From positions 1 through 64,000 of the forward strand of contig CAZLOH010000030.1 of assembly GCA_964561105.1 (NCBI GenBank): a stretch of DNA of 64,000 nt, given 5' to 3'. A model generated the notes under the pieces. That model saw only the letters and a list, made by a program, of their open reading frames with translations. It did no database searches and was not told the origin of the DNA. Positions 35,667-42,817 of the stretch are shown in pieces; position 1 is the stretch's first letter; each line of letters begins with the position of its first letter. The stretch comes from JADLHS01 sp964561105 (GTDB taxonomy: Bacteria > Verrucomicrobiota > Verrucomicrobiia > Limisphaerales > JADLHS01). The position numbers and the translations under genes were made by a program.

Positions 35667-35737
35667 GTAGCCGCCGAGGTCACGAGGCGGAAGCCCGCGA
35701 TACCTTCGCTCACGAACCGCCTCCTCACGTCGGCTAC
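35667..35737. repeat. Family A palindromic repeat at the start of dinB
   Basis: The ends gtagccgccgaggtcacgag and cctcctcacgtcggctac are imperfect inverses; total 71 bp. Read from the reverse strand it is open in the dinB frame and includes a GTG, so it could extend the protein by about 24 residues or supply the 5' leader. Confidence 0.8.
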
Positions 35738-35878
35738 CAGCGGGCCAAGTTAAATTGCCGGACGGACCTGCGCCACGGCGAGTTGTTCACAAAAGCGAGT
35801 TTGCCCGCGGTGGTAGGACAAAAACGGTCCAAGGCGTGATTTTACAAAACCGTGAGGCGTTTTCAAAACTCACCCAAA

Positions 35879-35904
35879 CGCCGCGTGGGGGCACGCGGCC
35901 TACA
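35879..35904 (-). repeat. Family E palindromic repeat
   Basis: The sequence cgccgcgtgggggcacgcgg plus cctaca is the reverse complement of the copy at 5.7 kb. Confidence 0.7.
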
Positions 35905-35926
35905 GGAATCGGCCTAAACATCAGAC

Positions 35927-35955
35927 TTTGTAGGCCGGCTGCCCTCAGCCGGCGG
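35927..35955 (+). repeat. Family E related palindrome
   Basis: The sequence tttgtaggccggctgccctc followed by agccggcgg has the same frame as other family E copies but a different stem sequence. Confidence 0.6.
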
Positions 35956-36029
35956 GAGTTTTGAAAAGACCTCGCGTGACACCCCGGACGCGTTTCACGC
36001 GATCAGTGGAAGCCACGCATCCATGCCTT

Positions 36030-36159
36030 ATTCCCTTGCCGTTCATTCCCCTGCCAACTTCAGAACGGGAAAGGCAAAGGAATGTTCGGCAATGGAATGG
36101 GAGTGGGCAAAAGGATGAGGGCGGAAGTATCAAAACATTTTGCAAAACCATGACAACTG
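36030..36159. repeat. 130-bp upstream module, copy 1
   Basis: This block runs from attcccttgccgttcattcc to tgacaactg and is almost identical (only scattered differences) to the block upstream of the ankyrin gene. It contains the perfect palindrome ttttgcaaaa and ends about 36 bases before the kinase start. It may be a promoter/operator module or a mobile repeat. Confidence 0.8.
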
Positions 36160-36195
36160 CGGCTTGCCGTCCGCCTAGTCTTGACCACAAATGGA

Positions 36196-38469
36196 ATGCC
36201 GATGACCAAGCTGCCGCGCCTCAATCCCGGTCCGGGTTTCGTCTGGTTCTCGCGGGGACTGCTGCTGGCCATTGTCGGCCTGGGGCTTGGCGGGTTGCTG
36301 CTGCTTCGGCAGGATCGTCAGCAAGCCACCCGTGACGCGGAGGCCCTGGCGCAGGTCCTGGCCGATTCATTGGCCGGCAAATGCCGGGCCTATCTCGGGC
36401 CGGAACTGGAACAGTATGTCCTCGGCCTCGAAGACGCGCGGGGCGCGCTGGCCCGGCTGGTTGCCAATGCCGAGGCTGGAACGAATGACGCGCAGCTCTT
36501 GACCCGCTTTTCCATCTCCACAATCAAAAGCATGCCCCGTTCGCAGGTTTATTACATCGAAACTCCGCCAAACTTTGCGCGGGAAATTCCAGCCGCCCCG
36601 CAACCGCCGGCCTGGGCGCTCACCACGGCGGCGGATTTGCTGCGCCGCTGGGAGGCAATCGAATCCGAGGCGTTGTCGTCCCGGAAAATTCCCGCCGGTG
36701 TCGCGCAATTCCAACAGGACATCGGCACGCCGGAAGTCCGCCCGTTGCAAGCCAACCTGCAATTTCTGTTGGCCCGACTGGAGGATCGCGGTCGCGATGC
36801 GCGTGCCGAACGCCTGAGTGGTTTCGCGGCGAATGAAACCGACACCACCCTCAGCGGCGTGCGATTGCGAGACCTGGCCCTGCTGTTGGCATTGAAGGAG
36901 GTGGAATCCACACCGGTGATGGCGGAGTTGCTGGCCAAATGGGTCAGTTTCGGATTTCAACATCCAAGTTTTCTGACCGAGCGGGTGCTGGAAAACTTTA
37001 CGGCCCGGATACAACAGGACTTTCCCGCCTTGACCAACCGGCTGGACGCCGCGCTGGCCCTGTGGGAGATGGATCAACGCACGCGGCCGTTGCTGCGGGA
37101 ATGTCGCGACCGGGGCTGGCACCGTTCCGATCTTGTCACGGCACAGGACGGCACGCAGTTCTACGCCTGGACGACCGTGACCACGGTGGTGGAAACCAAC
37201 CGAGTGGTGGATCATTCCATCACACCGCCTCAAACGAACACGTTCCCCGCCGAAACGCGGCGCGACCACTGGGTGCGGCTGGTGCCGGCATCGGTCGTGG
37301 ATGCGGCGGTGCAAAAGGCGGCGGTTGAATTGTCCCCGCGTTGGCCCGCTTATTTTTCCGCAACGGTGGAAATCCAAGGCCGGCAGTCCAGACTCTCCAC
37401 CGGGGCGCTCGCGCTGGCGTCGCATGGGACCGCCCAACCGTTACTCGCCACGAAAGCGGAAACCTTCAGCGTATTGACGGCCACCGTGCCGCTGAAGGTT
37501 TCAGTGTGCTTGCGTGATCCCGCAGCGCTCTATGCGAAACAACAGCGACGTCTGTTTTTCTTTGGCGCGTTGATTATTGCCGCCACGGTCCTGGGTGTCG
37601 CGGGGGTCTGGCAGCTCCAGCGCAATCTCGGCGCGCAAATGCGGTTGAACGCCCAGAAATCCAACTTCGTCTCCAGTGTGTCGCATGAGTTGCGCGCGCC
37701 TATCGCCTCGGTGCGGCTGCTGGCCGAAAGTCTGGAGCGCGGCAAAATCTCCGAGCCGGCCAGGCAGCACGAGTATTTCCGGTTCATCGGCCAGGAATGT
37801 CGCCGGCTTTCGGCGCTCATCGAGAACGTGCTCGATTTCTCCCGCATCGAGCAAGGTCGCAAGCAATACGAGTTCGAGCCGACGGATCTGAACGCGTTGG
37901 TGGAACAGACGGTGAAGCTGATGCAGCCGTATGCGGAGGAGCGCGGCGTGCGATTGGAAATTTTCCCCTCACCCGGCCTTGCGGCCACCCTCTCCCCATC
38001 GGATGGGGAGAGGGACGGGGTGAGGGGCGGCTTCGAACTATGCGTGGACGGGCGGGCCATCCAACAAGCGCTGGTGAATCTCATTGATAACGCCATCAAA
38101 CATTCGCCGAGGGATGCGGTGGTGACAGTGGAGCTGGCATTGGGAATCCCCTCTCCCGGCCTGTCGGCCACCCTCTCCCCTTCCGAAGGGGAGAGGGACG
38201 GGGTGAGGGGAAGCTTCCAACCAACGATGATCAGCCTATCTGTCGCCGACCACGGCCCGGGAATTCCGGCGACCGAGCACGAACGGATTTTTGAACGGTT
38301 TCATCGGCTCGGTTCGGAGTTGCGACGCGAAACGCCGGGCGTGGGGATTGGTTTAAGCATTGTGAAGCACATCGTCGCAGCGCACGGTGGCCGCGTACGT
38401 GTGGAGAGTGAAGTTGGCAAAGGCAGCCGTTTCACGATTGAATTGCCGCTGGAAAGGTTAAACAAGTGA
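36196..38469 (+). CDS. Large sensor histidine kinase with two in-frame repeat insertions
   Basis: This protein of about 757 residues has a transmembrane helix near the N-terminus (GLLLAIVGLGLGGLLLL), a periplasmic sensor domain of about 400 residues without a recognised fold, and a second helix (LFFFGALIIAATVLGVAGVW). HisKA follows with the phospho-His in VSSVSHELRAPIASVRLLAE. The ATPase domain has NLIDNAIKHSP, ADHGPGIPATEHERIF and GVGIGLSIVKHIVAAHGG. Two 63-bp family C repeats add PSPGLAATLSPSDGERDG-type residues at about 590-611 and 651-672, both between beta strands of the ATPase domain. The start could be six bases later. The response regulator follows. Confidence 0.9.
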   Translation: MPMTKLPRLNPGPGFVWFSRGLLLAIVGLGLGGLLLLRQDRQQATRDAEALAQVLADSLAGKCRAYLGPELEQYVLGLEDARGALARLVANAEAGTNDAQLLTRFSISTIKSMPRSQVYYIETPPNFAREIPAAPQPPAWALTTAADLLRRWEAIESEALSSRKIPAGVAQFQQDIGTPEVRPLQANLQFLLARLEDRGRDARAERLSGFAANETDTTLSGVRLRDLALLLALKEVESTPVMAELLAKWVSFGFQHPSFLTERVLENFTARIQQDFPALTNRLDAALALWEMDQRTRPLLRECRDRGWHRSDLVTAQDGTQFYAWTTVTTVVETNRVVDHSITPPQTNTFPAETRRDHWVRLVPASVVDAAVQKAAVELSPRWPAYFSATVEIQGRQSRLSTGALALASHGTAQPLLATKAETFSVLTATVPLKVSVCLRDPAALYAKQQRRLFFFGALIIAATVLGVAGVWQLQRNLGAQMRLNAQKSNFVSSVSHELRAPIASVRLLAESLERGKISEPARQHEYFRFIGQECRRLSALIENVLDFSRIEQGRKQYEFEPTDLNALVEQTVKLMQPYAEERGVRLEIFPSPGLAATLSPSDGERDGVRGGFELCVDGRAIQQALVNLIDNAIKHSPRDAVVTVELALGIPSPGLSATLSPSEGERDGVRGSFQPTMISLSVADHGPGIPATEHERIFERFHRLGSELRRETPGVGIGLSIVKHIVAAHGGRVRVESEVGKGSRFTIELPLERLNK
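37965..38027 (+). repeat. Family C repeat in kinase gene, copy 1
   Basis: This 63-bp element has ends cccctcaccc and gggtgagggg and a central hairpin (ctctccccatcggatgggga). It is exactly 21 codons long and open in frame. Confidence 0.9.
38148..38210 (+). repeat. Family C repeat in kinase gene, copy 2
   Basis: This 63-bp element is in the same orientation and reading frame as copy 1, 183 bp away, with differences mainly in the loop (ttccgaa instead of atcggat). Confidence 0.9.
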
Positions 38470-38560
38470 ACCGTGATTTGTTAAATCAGCGGGGTCGCAG
38501 TCAGCGAAGCCTTGGACCTTGTTTAACCACTTAACCTATTTAACCAATCGCAATCATCCC

Positions 38561-39283
38561 ATGCCCCGCATCCTCATCATTGAAGACGAAGCCCCGATGC
38601 GCACGGCCCTGGCCGATGTGCTGGAAGGTGAGGGCTATCGCACGCTGAACGCCGCCGATGGCGAGTCCGGCCTGCGCAAGGCGGTGGACGAAAAGCCCGA
38701 CCTCATCCTGCTCGACATCATGATGCCCAAGCTGGATGGCTTTGCCGTGTGCGCGGAACTGCGGCGACTGGGGAACGCCGTGCCGGTGCTCATGCTCACG
38801 GCAAAAGGCCAGATCGAGGATCGCGTGACGGGCCTGGATGTGGGCGCGGATGATTATCTGGTAAAACCGTTCAGCACGGAGGAATTACTGGCGCGCGTGC
38901 GAGCCTTGTTGCGCCGGACCGAACGGCACGGCAAATCGCCGACAAAGCTCAAACTGGGCGAGGTGGACATTGATCTGGCCCGACAAACAGCGGTGCGCGG
39001 GCGAAAACAGATTCATCTCACCGCCAAGGAATTTTCCATGTTGCGCCTGCTCGCCGAAGCCACCGGCGAGCCGGTTTCGCGCGAGCGGTTTCTCGATGTC
39101 GTTTGGGGTTACGCCGCGTTTCCAACAACGCGCACGGTGGACAACCATATCGCCAGCCTGCGCGGCAAGGTGGAGAAGCATCCCGACGCGCCGCGCTGGA
39201 TCAAGACCGTCCACGGCGTGGGCTACAAACTGGAACTCCCGGATGCCGGACTGCCCAGAAGCGCAAAAGGCGTAAAAGTTTGA
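38561..39283 (+). CDS. OmpR-family response regulator
   Basis: This 240-residue transcription factor is paired with the preceding kinase. The receiver motif ILIIEDEAPMRTALADVL gives the acidic pocket, DLILLDIMMPKLDGFAVC the phospho-Asp, and GADDYLVKPFSTEELLAR the conserved Lys. The winged-helix domain includes HLTAKEFSMLRLLAEATGEP and RTVDNHIASLRGKVEKHPDA. Its target genes are not known. Because the same 130-bp module sits upstream of the kinase and of the ankyrin gene, that module is a candidate target. Confidence 0.95.
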   Translation: MPRILIIEDEAPMRTALADVLEGEGYRTLNAADGESGLRKAVDEKPDLILLDIMMPKLDGFAVCAELRRLGNAVPVLMLTAKGQIEDRVTGLDVGADDYLVKPFSTEELLARVRALLRRTERHGKSPTKLKLGEVDIDLARQTAVRGRKQIHLTAKEFSMLRLLAEATGEPVSRERFLDVVWGYAAFPTTRTVDNHIASLRGKVEKHPDAPRWIKTVHGVGYKLELPDAGLPRSAKGVKV

Positions 39284-39301
39284 AACATGAACGGATGCTT
39301 C

Positions 39302-39433
39302 ATTCCCTTTGCCGTTCATTCCCCTGCCAACTTCAGAACGGGAAAAGGCAAAGGAATGTTCGGCAGTGGGATGGGAGCGGGCAAAAGGATGAGGGCGGAA
39401 GTATCAAAACATTTTGCAAAAGCGTGACAACTG
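39302..39433. repeat. 130-bp upstream module, copy 2
   Basis: It matches copy 1 at 36.0 kb over its whole length with few changes, including the ttttgcaaaa palindrome and the tgacaactg end. It lies directly before the ankyrin gene. Confidence 0.8.
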
Positions 39434-39478
39434 AGGCGGACGGAATTCGGCACTGTGAATTTGAAACTGGAACGAACC

Positions 39479-42325
39479 ATGAAAACTGAACTGAAACCCA
39501 ACAGGCGGGAAGAAACTTTTGGACTGCGGCGGGAAGCGAAGCGCCACGCCGCTTTCGACTGTGGTAGCACCACCCGAAAAGCGGTGTCGCCGCTGCGCTC
39601 TGCCACCGCACTCCAAGACCTTGCGTCTCTGCTTCTTTGCGTCTTTGCGTTAATTCCCACTCCCTCGTCCGCCGCCACGAATGACCTCACGGCCACGCTG
39701 CAGCGCGGATTGTTCGAGGAAGAAGCCAATCACAACCTCGACGCTGCGGCGCAGGCGTATCAGGCCGTGAGCACGCAGTTCGACCAAGACCGCGCCCTCG
39801 CCGCCACCGCCATCTTCCGGCTGGGCGAAATCTACCGGAAGCAGAACAAGACCAACGAAGCCGCCGCGCAATACGAACGCATCGTGCGGGAATTCCCCGA
39901 TCAACAAACCCTCGCCACGCTGAGCCGTCAAAATTTGACGGGGTTGCGTCCGCCCGGTCCTGCCGACCTCGCCACTGCTCAACCGCCTCCTGTCACCGGG
40001 CCTTCCATTCCTGACGACGAAGAAATCCGCCGCATCCAGGACATGATCAAGAACAGTCCGGACCTGATCAACGCATCGCGGGGCGAGGAGGGCACGCCGT
40101 TGTTTCAAGCAGCCACCAAGGGCCAGTTACAGGTGGCGACCTTTCTCCTCGACCACGGCGCGAAGGTCAATGTCGCCGCGAGCGGCCCGGAAAAAAGCTG
40201 GACGCCGCTGATGGCCGCGGCCAACAGCGGACACAAGGCGATGGTGGAGTTGCTGCTGGATCGCGGCGCGAACGTGGACGCGCAAAGCCAGAGCGGTGAC
40301 ACCGCGCTCCTCCGCGCGGCAGAAAAAGGCTTTGTTGGGGTGGCCGAGACACTGCTGGCCCACAAAGCGAACGTCTCGCTGGGACGCCGTGATGGAAAGA
40401 GCATCACTCTACGCGCCTCCTCGCCGTTGCATGCCGCAGTGAGCGCGGGAGCTTCGGCCATGATGGAACTGCTGCTGCGCCATGGGGCCAACGTCAATGC
40501 CACCAACAGCCAGGGCGAGACGCCCCTGATGCTGGCGGCGGACGGCGGGCGGTTGGCGGTGGTCAAAACTCTGCTCGCTGCCAAAGCCGATGTGAATCGG
40601 CAAAGCGCCTTGGGCCGCACGGCGCTGAGTTACGCGGCGGACGGCCAATCTGAGATCGTGAAAGCGTTGCTCGCGGCCCAGGCGGATCCGAATGGCGGCA
40701 CGGTGGATTTGCCGCTCGCCGTGGCGGTTGGCAGGAGAGATTTGGCAATGGCCGACACCTTGTTACGAGCCGGCGCGGACCCAAACCTTGCCGGGAAAAT
40801 ATCCAACAGGCAGTCGGTCGAGCCGCTCGGCGCGTTGGTCGGCTCCGGGCCCTACGGACCTTACGTGCCGCTGCAAATCGCCGTGGCCAGGAACGATGTC
40901 GCCATGACGAAGCTGCTGCTCGAGTTCAAGGCTGATGCCAATACCCAAGACCCGCGCCCCAAACAACGCAGCCCGCTCTTGTTTGCCAATGCTTCCGACA
41001 ACCCGGAAATGCTGCAGGCCTTTCTCGAGACCGGTGCCGACGCCAACGCGGATCGCTGGTCAGGCTGGCCGATGCTTGTCAATGCTTGTTTCACCTCCAA
41101 TGAACGAGCCGTGCAGTTGCTGCTGGCGCACGGGGCAAAAACGGAAACGAAAAGTTCGCAAGGCCGCACGCCGCTCAGCTATGCGGCGGAGAAGGATTGT
41201 CTGAAGTGCGCGCAGTTGTTGCTGGAAGCGAAAGCGGATGCCAATGCGGCGACACCGGATGGCGTAACCGCCCTGCATTGGGCAGCCGCCAATGGCGCGA
41301 AAAATGTGGCGGAGGCTTTGATCGCGCACGGCGCCGACGTGAACCGCGAGAGTGAATACGGGGACACCCCGCTGTTCTGGGCGATGCGCTGCCGGGACAC
41401 AACCAAGGCGCAAGCGGTGATCAAACTGCTCCTGGAAAAGGGGGCGGATCCGAACACGCGCAATCAGGACGGTCTGACGCCGCTCGATCTGGCCAAGGGC
41501 AAGCGCGCGATCTCGCAACCCGGGTCCCATCGGTCAGTCCTTGTGGAAGCTCCGACCGGAGCGCAATCAGCAGCGAGCGAAATCGCGGCCTTGCTCCGCG
41601 AACACGGCGCGTTGGATGAATTGCCGGACTTCAACAGCCTTCGTGTCACGCGCGCGGGCTGGCCTCAGCCGATGGTTGTCTTTCGGAAGGACACGAATTC
41701 CGTCAACCAGTTCACGCTTCTGGAAGTAGTCCTGAATTTCTATGGAATTTCCAGCGAGTTTGGGAATGCCCCACCTACCGACATCGTCCAACGATATGGG
41801 ATTACCAGCTATGGCTACGATCGTGGGATGCCGTTTCCCGATTTCTCAAAACTCATCGTCCATCGTCCCCGCGCCGGTCAACCGGGCGCGGAGCAGGAAT
41901 TGAAATTCAATCTGTTGACCGCGACCAACCGCTTCGATTGCGCGAAGGACACCTGGCTCAAGTTCGGCGACGTGGTGGAGATTCCCGAACGCGAGCACGC
42001 CCTGTCCGAAAGCTCGGTCGGTTTGACGGCCGATCAACAGGCCCAGTTGCGACACTGTCTGGGAGGCAAAGTCACCTTTGTGGTGCGCGGTCAGAAGGCT
42101 GAGCTGGCCCTCGACGGCACGGCTGAAACGTGCCGGTTGGAAAAGGCGCTGGGCCGGATTAATTACTTGCTCCGCTCCTCGTCCGATCTGTCCCGCATCA
42201 AAATCCAGCGCACCGATCCCGCCACGGGCAAGACGACGGAGTTTTTTGCCAATGGCAAACTTACCGGAGCAGACGACCTCTGGCTGCGGAACGGCGATGT
42301 GATTGAAGTGTCGGATAAACCGTAA
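39479..42325 (+). CDS. Secreted ankyrin-repeat protein with TPR-like and SLBB-like ends
   Basis: This protein of about 948 residues has a signal-like hydrophobic stretch (LASLLLCVFALIPTPSSAA) about 45 residues from the start. A TPR-like segment follows (YQAVSTQFDQDRALAATAIF...AAAQYERIVREFPDQ), then about a dozen ankyrin repeats, for example KSWTPLMAAANSGHKAMVEL and GDTPLFWAMRCRDT. A C-terminal domain ends in DDLWLRNGDVIEVSDKP, resembling SLBB-type ends. Residues 13-47 (around FDCGSTTRKAVSPL) are encoded by a family D repeat that separates the basic start from the hydrophobic core. The gene follows a two-component system and shares its upstream module with the kinase gene. Confidence 0.85.
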   Translation: MKTELKPNRREETFGLRREAKRHAAFDCGSTTRKAVSPLRSATALQDLASLLLCVFALIPTPSSAATNDLTATLQRGLFEEEANHNLDAAAQAYQAVSTQFDQDRALAATAIFRLGEIYRKQNKTNEAAAQYERIVREFPDQQTLATLSRQNLTGLRPPGPADLATAQPPPVTGPSIPDDEEIRRIQDMIKNSPDLINASRGEEGTPLFQAATKGQLQVATFLLDHGAKVNVAASGPEKSWTPLMAAANSGHKAMVELLLDRGANVDAQSQSGDTALLRAAEKGFVGVAETLLAHKANVSLGRRDGKSITLRASSPLHAAVSAGASAMMELLLRHGANVNATNSQGETPLMLAADGGRLAVVKTLLAAKADVNRQSALGRTALSYAADGQSEIVKALLAAQADPNGGTVDLPLAVAVGRRDLAMADTLLRAGADPNLAGKISNRQSVEPLGALVGSGPYGPYVPLQIAVARNDVAMTKLLLEFKADANTQDPRPKQRSPLLFANASDNPEMLQAFLETGADANADRWSGWPMLVNACFTSNERAVQLLLAHGAKTETKSSQGRTPLSYAAEKDCLKCAQLLLEAKADANAATPDGVTALHWAAANGAKNVAEALIAHGADVNRESEYGDTPLFWAMRCRDTTKAQAVIKLLLEKGADPNTRNQDGLTPLDLAKGKRAISQPGSHRSVLVEAPTGAQSAASEIAALLREHGALDELPDFNSLRVTRAGWPQPMVVFRKDTNSVNQFTLLEVVLNFYGISSEFGNAPPTDIVQRYGITSYGYDRGMPFPDFSKLIVHRPRAGQPGAEQELKFNLLTATNRFDCAKDTWLKFGDVVEIPEREHALSESSVGLTADQQAQLRHCLGGKVTFVVRGQKAELALDGTAETCRLEKALGRINYLLRSSSDLSRIKIQRTDPATGKTTEFFANGKLTGADDLWLRNGDVIEVSDKP
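39517..39617 (+). repeat. Family D element inside ankyrin gene
   Basis: The ends ttttggactgcgg and ccgcactccaag match the terminal repeats of the element at 42.3 kb. The 101 bp are open in frame and code for about 34 residues within the signal-peptide region. Confidence 0.7.
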
Positions 42326-42326
42326 C

Positions 42327-42481
42327 TTTGGAGTGCGCTGCCTTGGCATCGCTTTTGGCAGGCGACTGGTCGCCGTCAAACCGCGCGTGCGCTTCCCTTA
42401 CCGCGAGCCGCTGAACGCGGCTCTGCTTGGCCGGCCAGCCGGCCAAGCGGGCAAAGCAGTGACAAGTCACCGCACTCCAAA
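42327..42481. repeat. Family D element, 155 bp
   Basis: Perfect 11-bp terminal inverted repeats (tttggagtgcg / cgcactccaaa) enclose shorter palindromes, such as ttggccggccagccggccaa and gtgacaagtcac. It begins two bases after the ankyrin stop codon. Confidence 0.8.
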
Positions 42482-42608
42482 AATGAGGCCGGCCGCGGCA
42501 ACCCAAAGCCCGGGCGGATTGACCTTCGCGCACCTCGTCCGCCTTTCAGCCGCTACACGTTTTGTGAAAACGCGCTTGCGCACGTACCGCGGGCACCATC
42601 CTTTGAGA

Positions 42609-42683
42609 TGAAGCGTTCGGAGTATTTGACGGCGACAAGTCGCCTGCGAAAGGCGGTGACAAGTCTCCGCACTCCAAAATCAC
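42609..42683. repeat. Family D element, second copy
   Basis: It contains gacggcgacaagtcgcctgc and ggtgacaagtctccgcactc, closing with ccaaaa, clearly related to the preceding element but shorter and without a perfect left end. Confidence 0.65.
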
Positions 42684-42817
42684 CGCGCGATGGCGATGTG
42701 ATTGAAGCGTTGTGAAGTCGGGAGTTTCCCGGGAGTTGGAAGGTTGGAATTTGGAGCTTTGTCGCCGGCCCACTTTCTCCCTTTCTCCCCTTCACGCCGG
42801 CGGGTAGCCTGCGCGCC

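Larger units (their letters stand above)
35738..36195. other. Intergenic region between dinB and the large kinase
   Basis: This divergent spacer is made largely of repeats: two family E palindromes and the 130-bp module shared with the ankyrin gene. No gene is supported. Confidence 0.55.
42326..42817. other. Intergenic region with two family D elements
   Basis: There is no supported gene. It starts directly after the ankyrin stop codon and is mostly repeat sequence, listed separately. The bases before the SpmAB gene show nothing clear. Confidence 0.5.

Noticed and set aside
34322..35839. Rightward ORF of 505 codons opposite dinB
   Set aside because: DinB catalytic motifs are on the other strand; this frame is compositional.
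40080..41500. Regularly spaced similar units, considered as a CRISPR array or tandem repeat
   Set aside because: The roughly 33-residue period is that of ankyrin repeats in an open reading frame; DNA units diverge too much for CRISPR.
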